From: JAEXOD01 sp963663265
Lineage (GTDB): Bacteria; Bacteroidota; Ignavibacteria; Ignavibacteriales; Melioribacteraceae
DNA: 64,000 nucleotides
NCBI GenBank assembly: GCA_963663265.2
Contig: CAXXXM010000002.1
Span: forward strand, 620,001-684,000
Direction: 5' to 3'
Positions 1 through 9,709 of the stretch are shown here, piece by piece. The notes beneath the pieces were generated by a model, which was given only the letters and a program-made list of their open reading frames with translations, ran no database searches and was not told where the DNA came from. Both the position numbers and the translations under genes were made by a program. The stretch's first letter is position 1; every line of letters begins with the position of its first letter.

Positions 1-123
1 AAAAACAGTGGCAAAAGTATCGTTATCTAAAAATCCACCTATTTCAAGTTCCCATAAAAATCCGCTTAATGTTTCAGGATCGTATGGAGTTGTATAAATA
101 TTGAATTGTTTGTATTTTTTCAT
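1..123 (-). CDS. prmA: Probable ribosomal protein L11 methyltransferase, N-terminal part only
   Basis: Only the first 41 codons are inside the window; the gene runs off the left edge. The reading frame starts at an ATG three bases beyond the dacB stop codon's far side, so it follows dacB directly as the next gene of the same unit. The peptide begins MKKYKQFNIY and continues with LSGFLWELEIGG, which resembles the N-terminal substrate-recognition domain of PrmA proteins in this lineage. PrmA trimethylates ribosomal protein L11. No catalytic motif is visible in this fragment, so the assignment rests on weak N-terminal similarity and could be wrong. Confidence 0.4.
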   Translation of the reverse strand, partial: MKKYKQFNIYTTPYDPETLSGFLWELEIGGFLDNDTFATVF

Positions 124-126
124 TAA

Positions 127-1551
127 TTACTCATTTATATTATATAAAATTTCGCAAACTTTATCTTGATATCCTCTAACTGTTCGTGCACTTCCAACAA
201 AATTTTGGGTCATAATAGAAAACGAGATTAAATCCCCATTCTTTGCTTTCATATAACCTGTTAATGTACTAACACCCGATAGAGTTCCTGTTTTTGCATG
301 TACGTTATTTAATACTATTTCGTTTTTCATTCTACTCTTTAAAGTACCGTCCACTCCACCAATTGGGAAAGAATTATATAAAATCTCGTACAAATTAGAA
401 TCTTTTTTATAAATATATCTAACAACGTTTTCTAATAATTCTGCACTAATCAAATTATAATGAGAAATACCAGAACCATCTACCATGCTATAATTATTTG
501 GGTTTAATCCTGTTAATGTAACAAGACTGTCAACTAATTTAATACCATTTTCAGCGGTTGCAGGTTTACCGTAATATTTCAATGCCATTGCTCTTAAAGT
601 CATTTCAGCACTTAAATTGTCACTTGTTTTATTTAAATTTACAATAACTTCACCAAAAGGACGTTCAAAAGAATAAATTAATTTAGCATCTTCCGGCATT
701 GTATTTATTTGATATTCCTTATTAACCTTTATCCCTTGTCTTAATAATTCATCAACAGCTAACGACATAAAATAACCGGTCGAGTTATAAACATTAATCT
801 TATCTGTATCAGGTGTTGCAGTAACAAGCAAATTGCCAACAGCAGTAAAATTATCAGCTCTATGCAACCAATCTCTTGTAACCTTAAAGCGTTCTCCTTT
901 TTGTTCAGTTGTTACAGCATTATTTTCTAATGTGTAAAATGTAGATTGAGGAATTCCTTCTACAATTGGTTTACTACCTAATTCACCTGGTTGATAAGCA
1001 ATTTTTATGCAAGCATCGTTAATAATTAATGGTGTTAAATGAGGAAAATCACTTGAAGGATCATCATCCCACATCCAGCCGGCTCCCCAATCGTAATCGT
1101 CCATTGCCGAAACATCACCATAGATTTTCCCTTCAATTTTATTAACACCCATCTCTTTAATTTTTGAAACAACAAACGCCAAATCGGCAGATGTAAAATC
1201 CGGGTCACAACCGCCAACAAAATACAAGTCGCCTGTACAAACAGAATCTTTAATTTCACCCGTGTAATAAACTGAAGTTTTGAATGTATAATCTTCGCCT
1301 AAAAACAACAAACCGGCTGCTGTTGTCATAACTTTTTCATTAGAAGCCGGACGTAACAACAATCTTTCATTTGCTTTATAAATCTGAACATCTTCTGATA
1401 AATTATGTGCTTGAACAGAGATAATACAAGTTTTGAAATAATCATCCATCAAAAGAGAATCTAACTGCTGCTTAACATAAGTATACGAATCTTGTGCATA
1501 AATAGAAACAAATTGAACAAACATAATAAAATACAAAGCTAACTTCTTCAT
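127..1551 (-). CDS. dacB: D-alanyl-D-alanine carboxypeptidase/endopeptidase (PBP4, peptidase S13)
   Basis: A 474-residue periplasmic penicillin-binding protein that trims or cleaves peptidoglycan cross-links. It has an N-terminal signal peptide ending near IYAQ. All three active-site motifs of the S13 family are present in order: SNEK (SxxK, with the nucleophilic Ser) near residue 70, SGISHYN (SxN region) near residue 360, and KTGTLSG near the C-terminus. The length matches the family. It is followed at once by a probable prmA gene. Confidence 0.93.
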   Translation of the reverse strand: MKKLALYFIMFVQFVSIYAQDSYTYVKQQLDSLLMDDYFKTCIISVQAHNLSEDVQIYKANERLLLRPASNEKVMTTAAGLLFLGEDYTFKTSVYYTGEIKDSVCTGDLYFVGGCDPDFTSADLAFVVSKIKEMGVNKIEGKIYGDVSAMDDYDWGAGWMWDDDPSSDFPHLTPLIINDACIKIAYQPGELGSKPIVEGIPQSTFYTLENNAVTTEQKGERFKVTRDWLHRADNFTAVGNLLVTATPDTDKINVYNSTGYFMSLAVDELLRQGIKVNKEYQINTMPEDAKLIYSFERPFGEVIVNLNKTSDNLSAEMTLRAMALKYYGKPATAENGIKLVDSLVTLTGLNPNNYSMVDGSGISHYNLISAELLENVVRYIYKKDSNLYEILYNSFPIGGVDGTLKSRMKNEIVLNNVHAKTGTLSGVSTLTGYMKAKNGDLISFSIMTQNFVGSARTVRGYQDKVCEILYNINE

Positions 1552-1616
1552 AATTACTCTCTTTTTATTGTTAACAACACACCATTAAACTATTCAAACT
1601 TTGGAAATATTTTTTA

Positions 1617-2975
1617 TTAAAAATATCCTCTCAACCTAAAATCGACACCTATTTCTTCAGTTACAAATTTTTGAGCAATTTCACTATCAACTTCATTCAA
1701 TCCAACAATAGACATAACTACATGAGTATAGTTTTTAGCTTTTTTTGCAAAATCAATCATTTCTGCATGCAAAGATTTATCAACACGCATAAGTTTTGCA
1801 TACTGTTCAGGATCAACTGAATTAAGACTTATTGAAACTACATCAATAACCCCTTCAAGTTCGGGAGTAATATCACGTTTATTAATAAAATTTCCATGTC
1901 CGTCGGTATTCATTCTGGTTTTACCACCATTAGACTTAACATACTTTGCAACTTCTTTAACAACATCCCATCTAATAGTAGGTTCACCATATCCACAAAA
2001 AACTATTGAATCATATTTTGTTGGATCACCAATTTCATCAATATATTTTTGGGCATCCGGTTCCATCGATTTCGGCATTTTTAAATTATAACCGGAAATT
2101 ACAGCTTCTCCTTTTCTATCACAAAAGACACAATCGGCATTACATCTGTTTGTTACATTAACATATAAAGATTTATTAATTTTGTAAGTAAAAGATACTT
2201 CCGGCATATTTCCAATTCCATATAATTTGAAAGCATTTATTGAAGTTGTTCTTGCAACATCATCAATTGTAGTTCCATGAATATCTGCAATAGCTTGAGC
2301 CACTAACTTAACATTAGCAGGTTCATTTCGCTGTCCCCTATAAGGAACAGGGGTCATAAATGGTGAATCAGTCTCTAAAAGAAGATTTTCTAATTCAATA
2401 CCCTTAACAACTTTTCTTAAATTATCCGCTTTTGCATGAGTAATATTTCCGGTAAAAGAAATATAATGGTGCATTTCAATTAATTCTTTTGCATCATCTA
2501 ACGAACCGGCAAAGCAGTGAAATTGTGCACGCAATCCTTTTCCGTTATATCTTCGCATTATATCCATCATATCGTCATCCGCTTCTCTGCTATGAATAAT
2601 AACAGGAAGTTTAAGTTCCAAAGCCAAATCTAACTGATCAGTAAAGGCTTTTATTTGATCTTCTTTCGGTGAAAAATCGTAATAATAATCAAGCCCAATT
2701 TCGCCAATTGCCACAACTTTTGGATTTAACGCAATTTGTTTAATTGTTTCAATTAATGTTCCATCCCACCCTTTAGTATCGTGCGGATGCACACCGGCAG
2801 AAGAATATATAAATGGGTATTTTTTATCCAACTCTAAAGCTTGTAATGATGATGCAATATCCGTTCCGGGAACAAGAATATACTCAACTCCAACACTTAA
2901 GGCATTTTTAATTACCTGGTCAACTTCTCCATTAAAATTAGGATAAAACAAATGACAATGAGTATCTATAAACAT
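1617..2975 (-). CDS. TatD-family nuclease fused to a radical SAM domain
   Basis: A 452-residue fusion. Residues 1-265 are a TatD metal-dependent hydrolase: FIDTHCH, GEIGLD, IHSR, FHCF and ETDSP supply the expected metal ligands. Residues 270-452 are a radical SAM domain with the Cx3Cx2C cluster CNADCVFC, followed by a glycine-rich FCGYGEP segment. Radical SAM proteins associated with TatD are a known family, usually encoded next to it; here both are one polypeptide. The ATG at 2975 is preferred because it has an AAGGA ribosome site and starts exactly at the TatD N-terminus; a longer reading frame would overlap the upstream purM gene. The substrate of the radical SAM part is unknown. Confidence 0.88.
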   Translation of the reverse strand: MFIDTHCHLFYPNFNGEVDQVIKNALSVGVEYILVPGTDIASSLQALELDKKYPFIYSSAGVHPHDTKGWDGTLIETIKQIALNPKVVAIGEIGLDYYYDFSPKEDQIKAFTDQLDLALELKLPVIIHSREADDDMMDIMRRYNGKGLRAQFHCFAGSLDDAKELIEMHHYISFTGNITHAKADNLRKVVKGIELENLLLETDSPFMTPVPYRGQRNEPANVKLVAQAIADIHGTTIDDVARTTSINAFKLYGIGNMPEVSFTYKINKSLYVNVTNRCNADCVFCDRKGEAVISGYNLKMPKSMEPDAQKYIDEIGDPTKYDSIVFCGYGEPTIRWDVVKEVAKYVKSNGGKTRMNTDGHGNFINKRDITPELEGVIDVVSISLNSVDPEQYAKLMRVDKSLHAEMIDFAKKAKNYTHVVMSIVGLNEVDSEIAQKFVTEEIGVDFRLRGYF

Positions 2976-2988
2976 AATAATCCTTTTT

Positions 2989-3984
2989 TTATTTAACTTC
3001 ACCTATTACAACTGCAGGTTCATTAAGTCCTTTTGAAATCTCTAAAACCTTATCAACATTTTCCTTTGAAACAATTGCAATTAAACCAATTCCAATGTTA
3101 AAAGCATTCCGCATCTCTTCATCGCTCACATTTCCGGTTTGTTGAATCAACTTAAATATTGGCAACATTTCCCAAGCATTCCAATCAATACTTAAAGTCA
3201 TGTTTTTTGGAGTAACTCTTTTTGTATTTCCAATAATTCCACCACCGGTAATATGCGAAAACGCTTTAATTGAAACATTTTCTTTTAATTCAGTAATTAA
3301 TTTTAGATACGATTTATGAACAGTTAAAAGTTCTTCGCCAATCGATTTTTCAAATAAGTCAACTTTATCATGGACACTAAATTTATCAAGTAATACTTTA
3401 CGTGCAAGAGAATAACCATTTGTGTGTAAACCGGTAGACTTAAAACCAATAAGAATATCACCCGGTAAAACATCTTTTCCATCAATCACTTTATTTTTAT
3501 CAACCATTCCAACAATAGTACCCGAAATATCATATTCGTCGGTGCTATAAAAGCCGGGCATTTCGGCAGTTTCGCCACCAATTAAAGAGACACCATTTTC
3601 AATACAAGCAATTGAAAAACCTTTAATAATTTGTTCAGCTACATCAGGATAAAGCTTTCCAACAGCTAAATAATCCATAAAATAAAGTGGCTTAGCTCCG
3701 CAAACTGCAATATCATTTACACAATGATTAACTAAATCTTGACCAACTGTATCGTGTTTGTTCATTAAAAAAGCAATTTTTAACTTTGTACCAACGCCAT
3801 CAACGCTGGAAACCATTACAGGCTTTTCATAACCCGTAAAATCCAACTCATAAAACGCACCAAAATGACCTATACCTGATAATACGTTTTTTGTAAATGT
3901 AGATTTTGCCAAAACTTTAATTCTTTCAACAGTTTCATCGCCTGCTTTTATATCCACTCCCGCAGCTTTGTAAGTGTTTTCCAA
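2989..3984 (-). CDS. purM: Phosphoribosylformylglycinamidine cyclo-ligase (AIR synthetase)
   Basis: PurM converts formylglycinamidine ribonucleotide to aminoimidazole ribonucleotide with ATP in purine synthesis. The family N-terminus TYKAAGVDIKAGD, the segment SSVDGVGTKLK and the GGETAEMPGFY motif are clear. The frame is open to an ATG at 4086, but the extra 34 residues (YYYYNFF and so on) look untranslated. A TTG at 3984 with AAGAGG five bases upstream gives 331 residues, the normal length, so I choose that start. It lies 13 bases upstream of the TatD-radical SAM gene and is probably cotranscribed with it. Confidence 0.9.
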   Translation of the reverse strand: MENTYKAAGVDIKAGDETVERIKVLAKSTFTKNVLSGIGHFGAFYELDFTGYEKPVMVSSVDGVGTKLKIAFLMNKHDTVGQDLVNHCVNDIAVCGAKPLYFMDYLAVGKLYPDVAEQIIKGFSIACIENGVSLIGGETAEMPGFYSTDEYDISGTIVGMVDKNKVIDGKDVLPGDILIGFKSTGLHTNGYSLARKVLLDKFSVHDKVDLFEKSIGEELLTVHKSYLKLITELKENVSIKAFSHITGGGIIGNTKRVTPKNMTLSIDWNAWEMLPIFKLIQQTGNVSDEEMRNAFNIGIGLIAIVSKENVDKVLEISKGLNEPAVVIGEVK

Positions 3985-4176
3985 TTCAGCCTCTTGTTTG
4001 ATTTTTTTGATATTTAAAGATAACCTTATTCTCTTAAAAAATGAAACTATACATGTAAAAAAGTTGTAATAATAGTATAAATTCAAAAATTAATGAAACC
4101 TTTTTTATATATCAATTAAGTTATTTTTTTGGTATATTTTAAAGTTATAATATAATTTTTAAAGAATTTAGCGAAA

Positions 4177-5220
4177 GTGGAAAACTACAACTTAAACGAG
4201 CGTGAAAAATCTATTCTACGCAATGTTATCCACCAATTCATATTGACAGCAAATCCTGTTGGTTCAAGAAACATTGCAAAGAAATATGATTTAGGTTTAT
4301 CTCCGGCTACCATACGAAATATAATGGCAGACTTGGAGGATACCGGCTTTTTGGGGCATCCTCATACAAGTGCGGGAAGAATACCAACCGACAAAGGGTA
4401 TAGACTTTATGTAGACTCGTTAATGGAAATTTCCGATTTGGCTGCCGAGCATAAAAAAAGAATTGAAACCGAATTTAATAGAGCATTAAGTGATACTGAA
4501 GAATTACTTAGACTTTCATCTATGCTTCTTAGTGATATAACCAATCAATTAGCTTGTGTCACTTTCCCTAAATTTGAATCTGCCGTGTTAGAAAAAATCC
4601 AGATTGTACAGCTTTCTTCTACTCGTATTTTAGTTGTTTTAAGTATTAAATCCGGTATGGTTAAGACTATTACAATGGAGTTAAATTTTGAAACAAATTC
4701 ACAATACTTAGATGCAATCACACAAATACTTAACGAAAGATTAACTTCGTTAACATTTACAGAAATTAAAAATACTTTTAGAGAAAGAATTAAAGATATC
4801 ACAAATTCCGACCATCAACCGATTATTAGGTTCTTTTTGGATTCTGTTGATAAAATTTTTTCTGATACAAATTATTCAGATAAAGCATTTATTACCGGTG
4901 CAAAAAATATTGTAAAACAACCTGAATTTGAGGATGTTGAAAATTATCAAAGTATTATCGAAATAATTGAAAATAAAGATATTATTATTCATATAATGGA
5001 TAGCAAACGTATTAATAATAATCAGTTTTCAATTTCAATCGGTTCAGAAAACCAAGTGGAAATTTTACAAAACTATAGTTTTATTGTAAAAGATTACAAA
5101 GTTGGAAACACAAGTGGAATATTAGGTATAATTGGACCTAAAAGAATGGAATATTCAAAATCTATTGCTGCAATTGTTTATATTGCCGAGATTTTGTCTT
5201 CTGAATTAAAAAGAATGTAA
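4177..5220 (+). CDS. hrcA: Heat-inducible transcription repressor HrcA
   Basis: HrcA binds the CIRCE operator and represses chaperone genes. This 347-residue protein has the N-terminal winged helix (REKSILRNVIHQFI, then SPATIRNIMADLE), the conserved GHPHTSAGRIPT linker, and the GAF-like dimerisation region ending near GILGIIGPKRM. The start is a GTG. It heads the hrcA-grpE-dnaJ cluster, 21 bases before grpE. I found no CIRCE inverted repeat in the 190-base divergent gap with purM, so the regulated promoter may lie elsewhere, for example upstream of groES or dnaK outside this window. Confidence 0.95.
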   Translation: MENYNLNEREKSILRNVIHQFILTANPVGSRNIAKKYDLGLSPATIRNIMADLEDTGFLGHPHTSAGRIPTDKGYRLYVDSLMEISDLAAEHKKRIETEFNRALSDTEELLRLSSMLLSDITNQLACVTFPKFESAVLEKIQIVQLSSTRILVVLSIKSGMVKTITMELNFETNSQYLDAITQILNERLTSLTFTEIKNTFRERIKDITNSDHQPIIRFFLDSVDKIFSDTNYSDKAFITGAKNIVKQPEFEDVENYQSIIEIIENKDIIIHIMDSKRINNNQFSISIGSENQVEILQNYSFIVKDYKVGNTSGILGIIGPKRMEYSKSIAAIVYIAEILSSELKRM

Positions 5221-5241
5221 AAAAATATAAAAGGCAAATTT

Positions 5242-5946
5242 ATGAGTAACAATAACGAACAGAATCCTGTTGCTGAAAATATCGAGGATAACAAAATTCC
5301 AATTGATATTGTAGATTCATCAGTACAAAATAGCGAATCAAACCAAGAACCATTGGATGGAGAAGAAATGAAAAAAGAAAAAAGAACTTCAAACGAAAAT
5401 AGTGAAATAACAGAAAAAATAAAAGCTCTTGAAGACGAATTAAAAAACTTACATACCAAAAACAAAGACTTAGAAGCTGAAGTATCAGAATTAAAAGATA
5501 AACGACTACGTACATTAGCTGAATTTGAAAACTACAAAAGACGCTCTCAAAACGAACTTTCTAATTTTTTCAAATATGCTTCCGAAGGTATTATTAAAAA
5601 GGTACTTCCTGTATATGACGATTTACAACGCTCATTATTACATGCAGACGATGCACAAAACCATGAATCGTTCTTAAATGGTATCAAAATGGTATATGAT
5701 AAATTTACAAAAATTCTTGAAGATGAAGGAGTAAAAAAAATTGAGGCTAAGGGGAGGCAATTCGATTTTAACTTTCATGAAGCTTTACTTCAGCAAAATA
5801 ATGCTCAAGTTCCAAACAATACTGTTCTGGAAGAAATAGAAGCCGGATACATGTATAAAGAAAAAGTATTACGACATGCAAAGGTTATTGTTTCCGTAGC
5901 TCCTGTATCCGAAGAAGTCAATAACAGCTCTGAAGCATCTGAATAA
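5242..5946 (+). CDS. grpE: Nucleotide exchange factor GrpE
   Basis: GrpE releases ADP from DnaK. The 234-residue protein has an acidic, low-complexity N-terminus of about 50 residues, a long coiled coil ([20 protein letters not shown], roughly residues 55-100), then the family signature [16 protein letters not shown] and the C-terminal beta domain with FHEALLQ and [10 protein letters not shown]. It sits between hrcA and dnaJ, with an AAGG ribosome site upstream of the ATG. Confidence 0.95.
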   Translation: MSNNNEQNPVAENIEDNKIPIDIVDSSVQNSESNQEPLDGEEMKKEKRTSNENSEITEKIKALEDELKNLHTKNKDLEAEVSELKDKRLRTLAEFENYKRRSQNELSNFFKYASEGIIKKVLPVYDDLQRSLLHADDAQNHESFLNGIKMVYDKFTKILEDEGVKKIEAKGRQFDFNFHEALLQQNNAQVPNNTVLEEIEAGYMYKEKVLRHAKVIVSVAPVSEEVNNSSEASE

Positions 5947-5972
5947 AAAATTGTTTTACAAAAGGAATTAAA

Positions 5973-7112
5973 ATGAGTAAGAGAGACTATTACGAAGTAC
6001 TTGGTGTTGAAAAACAAGCTTCAAAAGAAGATTTAAAAAAAGCATATAGAAAAGCAGCGATGCAATATCATCCTGATAGAAATCCGGGAGATAAAGAAGC
6101 AGAGGAAAAATTTAAAGAAGCCGCAGAAGCGTACGAGGTATTAAGCAACGACGATAAACGTGCAAAATACGATAAATTTGGACATAATGGCTTACGCGGC
6201 GGACAAGATTTCCACGGATATAGCGATATTAACGACATTTTTAGTAACTTTTCTGATATTTTTGGCTCTGCTTTTGGTGGAGGTGGTGGAGGCGGTTCTA
6301 TTTTTGACGATATTTTTGGCGGTGGTGGTGGAGGTTCTTCTCGTTCACGCCAAAAAACCGGTGGAGCACCCGGTTCGGATTTAAAAATTTCATTAAAATT
6401 AAGTATGGAAGAAATTGCTTCCGGAACAATCAAAAAAATCAAAATCAAACGTTATATTACTTGTCCAACTTGTTCAGGCTCAGGGGCAAAAGATGGATCA
6501 TCTTTTAAAACTTGCTCCGTTTGTAATGGTGCCGGTGAAGTTAGACAAGTTTCGCGTTCATTTTTTGGACAGTTTGTTAATATTGCTCCATGTAGCAATT
6601 GCAGCGGTACAGGGAAGGTAATTTCAGATCCTTGTAGAAAATGTTCCGGCGATGGTAGAATAATGGATGAATCTACAATCAAAATAAATGTTCCTGCCGG
6701 TGTTGTTGATAGCAGTTATATGACTTTACGCGGTGAAGGCAACGCAGGTAAAAATGGCGGTCATGCCGGTGATATTATTGTTATTTTTAAAGAAGAACAT
6801 CACGAGTTCTTTACTCGTGATGGCGATAATATAATTTACGAACTTTATATTAGTTATCCTGAAGCTGTTTTAGGCACAGAAGTAGAAATTCCTACTTTAA
6901 CCGGACGTGCAAAACTAAAAATTGAAGCAGGCATCCAACCCGGCAAATTCTTAAAAATGCGTGATAAGGGTATTCAACACCTTAATGCTCATGGTGCCGG
7001 AGACCAACTTGTGAGAGTAAATATTTTTGTACCTCAAAAAGTTGATAATAAAGAGAAAGAATTGTTAAAAGAATTACAAAAAATGCCAAATATTAAGGTT
7101 CCAACTAAATAA
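5973..7112 (+). CDS. dnaJ: Chaperone protein DnaJ (type I Hsp40)
   Basis: A DnaK co-chaperone of 379 residues. The order is: J domain (residues 1-70) with the essential HPD in YHPDRNPG; a Gly/Phe-rich linker with unusually long runs of glycine ([11 protein letters not shown], then FGGGGGGSS); a zinc-binding region with four CxxCxGxG repeats ([32 protein letters not shown]); and the C-terminal substrate-binding domains. The AAAGGA ribosome site is well placed. The dnaK partner is not in this window. Confidence 0.96.
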   Translation: MSKRDYYEVLGVEKQASKEDLKKAYRKAAMQYHPDRNPGDKEAEEKFKEAAEAYEVLSNDDKRAKYDKFGHNGLRGGQDFHGYSDINDIFSNFSDIFGSAFGGGGGGGSIFDDIFGGGGGGSSRSRQKTGGAPGSDLKISLKLSMEEIASGTIKKIKIKRYITCPTCSGSGAKDGSSFKTCSVCNGAGEVRQVSRSFFGQFVNIAPCSNCSGTGKVISDPCRKCSGDGRIMDESTIKINVPAGVVDSSYMTLRGEGNAGKNGGHAGDIIVIFKEEHHEFFTRDGDNIIYELYISYPEAVLGTEVEIPTLTGRAKLKIEAGIQPGKFLKMRDKGIQHLNAHGAGDQLVRVNIFVPQKVDNKEKELLKELQKMPNIKVPTK

Positions 7113-7115
7113 CGG

Positions 7116-7622
7116 TTGATTTTGAAGAAGAAGAGTATTAAAAGTATCTATTCTAAACTGGGGCTTTCAAAACCCGAAGGAAATATGATACTTTTTTTAT
7201 CCTTGTTTTTTATTTTTGGCATTATCATTTTGTTAGTTGAGAATATAAAAATTAGTAAAAATACGTCTTTTGACTACTCAAAAGATGATAGTATCTTTTA
7301 TTCTGCAACAAACAGACGTTCTATAAAAAATAATTCAGAAAAAAGTATTGATTCTAATCAAGAACTTTTTAATTTTAGTGGTAATAAAAATAAAATTAGT
7401 TCTTTTAAAAAGAGTGACAAAAAATTAGCAATTGTTAACCTAAATTACGCTACAATGGCTGAACTCAAAAAGTATCCAGGTATTGGGGATGTAACTGCCA
7501 GAAAAATAATTGAGTACAGAAAAAAGGTTGGCAAATTAAAAACTGTTTCGGAACTTGTTATAAATAATATTATCAGCCGAAACAAATATGAAATAATTAA
7601 GGAATTTATAATAGTAGATTAA
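7116..7622 (+). CDS. Membrane-anchored helix-hairpin-helix protein, ComEA-like
   Basis: A 168-residue protein with a short cytoplasmic N-terminus, one membrane segment (about residues 24-42, MILFLSLFFIFGIIILLV), a polar linker and a C-terminal helix-hairpin-helix pair (residues 105-165: NLNYATMAELKKYPGIGDVT, then ARKIIEYRKKVG). This is the ComEA architecture; ComEA binds double-stranded DNA during natural transformation. The start appears to be TTG (7116, or the TTG six bases later), only three bases after the dnaJ stop. Pilin-like and PilM-like genes follow, supporting a DNA-uptake or pilus link, though the HhH fold alone proves only DNA binding. Confidence 0.75.
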   Translation: MILKKKSIKSIYSKLGLSKPEGNMILFLSLFFIFGIIILLVENIKISKNTSFDYSKDDSIFYSATNRRSIKNNSEKSIDSNQELFNFSGNKNKISSFKKSDKKLAIVNLNYATMAELKKYPGIGDVTARKIIEYRKKVGKLKTVSELVINNIISRNKYEIIKEFIIVD

Positions 7623-7650
7623 TAAAAAATAGCTAATTTCCGGAGGAAAA

Positions 7651-8217
7651 ATGTATCCAAAAAATGAACCATGGTATATTCATGCGGTTCTATATGTTGT
7701 TATACTAGTACTAGTGTATATACTTGTTCAAGTAGCAATTATTCAACCAGAAGAAGTTGTAGCACGTGAAAAATATTATAAGTATGAATCAAGAGCGAGA
7801 ATGGCTAACTTGAGAGAAGCTGAAATTTTATTTCAAAAGAAAAATGGTTACTATACTGATAATTTAGATAGTTTAATTACTTTCTTAAAAACCGAACAGA
7901 TTGTAGTTGATTTAATGACAAAACCAGATTCAATTACAAAGAAAATTAAAAATCCATTTAAAGAATTGACAAGTGCTGCTTTCTCTCCTAAAGTTGCTGA
8001 TTCGTTAAGACGTTCACCAAAATCTTTCAGTTTGTTTAAGATTGCTGTTGATACATCTGAAGTTGCAGACACTGTAATTGATAGAAGTGGTAGAGTTGTT
8101 CGTATTGACAAACACCAAACCAGAGGTACTCGTTATGTAATTGAATGCCCTGATGGTTATGGTAAAATTGGTGACTTATTCAGCGATGCTCTTAAAAATA
8201 CAGCAAGTTGGGAATAA
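7651..8217 (+). CDS. Membrane-anchored protein with pilin-like features, function unknown
   Basis: A 188-residue protein with a single N-terminal membrane helix (about residues 11-32) followed by a helical stretch (REAEILFQKKNGYYTDNLDS) that resembles the region after the N-terminal helix in type II secretion pseudopilins. It lacks the prepilin peptidase motif (Gly-Phe-x-x-x-Glu), so it is not an ordinary pilin. A strong GGAGG ribosome site precedes the ATG. Its position immediately before a PilM-like gene suggests a role in the same envelope machine. I do not recognise a named family. Confidence 0.6.
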   Translation: MYPKNEPWYIHAVLYVVILVLVYILVQVAIIQPEEVVAREKYYKYESRARMANLREAEILFQKKNGYYTDNLDSLITFLKTEQIVVDLMTKPDSITKKIKNPFKELTSAAFSPKVADSLRRSPKSFSLFKIAVDTSEVADTVIDRSGRVVRIDKHQTRGTRYVIECPDGYGKIGDLFSDALKNTASWE

Positions 8218-8225
8218 TCCAATAG

Positions 8226-9149
8226 ATGTTGCTCTTTCAAAATAATGCAGGTTTTAATATAACCAAATCAAAACTTCAGTTAGTTGAAGTTAACTATACT
8301 GAAAATGATTTCTATTTGGAGAATGTAGATGAAGAATATTTTTCCGATTTTATCGATTCCTCTGTTAAGGAAACAAAATTCATCTCCATTCTTCAAAGTG
8401 CATTTAATTCTTTAGTTTTAAGAAATCCATTAAAAAGTAACTTTGTCTCTTTTTCACTTCCTTACGATTTTTTTAAAATCGTTACCATTCCTTTCGATAA
8501 TACTCTAATTGAAGCAGACTTAAAAGAATATGTTGAATGGGAGTTCTCTGTTTTATTCCCCCACTCCTATCAAAAAGAATACACTTTAAGATATGCAAAA
8601 GTTGATAATTCTGATTTGTTAAAAAAAAACAAATTAATTATTTATGCAGTAGAAAAAAGAATTCTAAAATTGCTTCACAAATTTTCTATAAAAAATAATT
8701 TTACTATCAAATTTGTTGATAATGTTCATCTTTCAGCTAATTCAATTATACTTTCAGATTCCGAGTTTAACAAATTACAAAACTCTGTTTCTATTTATCT
8801 AACCGATGATTCTGTTAACTTTATGCTTTTAGAAGGTGCAAGCCCTGTTTATCTTCAGTCGTTCCATTACTCAAACATAAACGACTTGATTACTGCTTTT
8901 TCTGATGGGTTTAATGCTTTGCAGAAGATAAACATAGATTCGGGATTATTCCACAAAGCTTATATTTTTACTGATTCTGTATCTGACGCTATAATTGAAC
9001 AAGTTAAAACAAAGTTAAATGTTAATCTGTTAAGATTAAATCCTTTTGAACAAATCCTTCAAAACCCAACAATTAAAGAGAACCAACTAACACAAAAAAA
9101 ATTATTGCTGTTTTCTTCTTGTTTGGGAACAGTCTTGAGAATTGAATAA
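8226..9149 (+). CDS. PilM-like actin-fold protein (putative)
   Basis: A 307-residue cytoplasmic protein. The opening FNITKSKLQLVEV matches the place of the first phosphate loop in PilM/FtsA-type proteins (usually IGxSSVKxVEL), and the stretch SFSLPYDFFKIVTIPF followed by EADLKEYVEWEFSVLFP matches the PilM region where a helix follows the (I/V)P motif. PilM is the inner-face actin-like component of type IV pilus and related systems. The nucleotide-binding residues are poorly kept, so it may not bind ATP. It overlaps rsmD by one base (TAATG). Confidence 0.55.
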   Translation: MLLFQNNAGFNITKSKLQLVEVNYTENDFYLENVDEEYFSDFIDSSVKETKFISILQSAFNSLVLRNPLKSNFVSFSLPYDFFKIVTIPFDNTLIEADLKEYVEWEFSVLFPHSYQKEYTLRYAKVDNSDLLKKNKLIIYAVEKRILKLLHKFSIKNNFTIKFVDNVHLSANSIILSDSEFNKLQNSVSIYLTDDSVNFMLLEGASPVYLQSFHYSNINDLITAFSDGFNALQKINIDSGLFHKAYIFTDSVSDAIIEQVKTKLNVNLLRLNPFEQILQNPTIKENQLTQKKLLLFSSCLGTVLRIE

Positions 9150-9694
9150 TGCGAATAATAGCAGGAGAATTTAAGGGAAGGACAATTAAATTCCCAAACT
9201 CAAAAGCAGTAAGACCTACAACCGATAAAGTAAAAGAATCCCTGTTTAACCATCTTTATAACGAAATAGATTTTGAAGATATTTCCGTTTGCGATATATA
9301 TGCCGGTTCAGGTGCACTTGGCTTAGAAACATTAAGTCGTGGTGCAGGGTCAATCCATTTTGTAGAAAATAATTTTCAAGTTGGAAAAGTTTTACAAGAA
9401 AATATAGATTCACTTGGTGTAGGCGAGTATTGTTACGTATATAAAATGGAAGCAATTAAATTTTCGAGATTAGCACAACATCAAAGTTACGATTTGATTT
9501 TAGCCGACCCACCATTTTTTAAATATGATGTTTATAATGTATTTAGTAATATTGTTGAAAATGGTTTTGTTAAACCAGGTGGTATGATTATTATTGAACG
9601 ATCAATTCAAACATTAGATAAAGATATTAGTAATTTCAAAACCGAACCATTCAAAAGAATTGGTGATAGTTGCATTTTTAAATTCACATTTTAA
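9149..9694 (+). CDS. rsmD: 16S rRNA (guanine-966-N2)-methyltransferase
   Basis: A SAM-dependent methyltransferase of 181 residues. It begins with the RsmD signature MRIIAGEFKGR and RPTTDKVKESLFN. Motif I is DIYAGSGALGLE and the catalytic motif IV is DPPF near residue 115. The gene order rsmD-coaD, 15 bases apart, is widespread in bacteria and strengthens both calls. Confidence 0.94.
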   Translation: MRIIAGEFKGRTIKFPNSKAVRPTTDKVKESLFNHLYNEIDFEDISVCDIYAGSGALGLETLSRGAGSIHFVENNFQVGKVLQENIDSLGVGEYCYVYKMEAIKFSRLAQHQSYDLILADPPFFKYDVYNVFSNIVENGFVKPGGMIIIERSIQTLDKDISNFKTEPFKRIGDSCIFKFTF

Positions 9695-9709
9695 TAAGAA
9701 AAATTAGTT

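Noticed and set aside
3985..4086. N-terminal extension of purM
   Set aside because: The extra residues are Tyr/Phe-rich and absent from PurM proteins; a TTG with a good ribosome site gives the normal length.
6068..6448. Proline-rich 126-residue frame opposite dnaJ
   Set aside because: It is the antisense of the glycine-rich linker and J domain of dnaJ; the poly-proline runs are simply reverse-complemented glycine codons.
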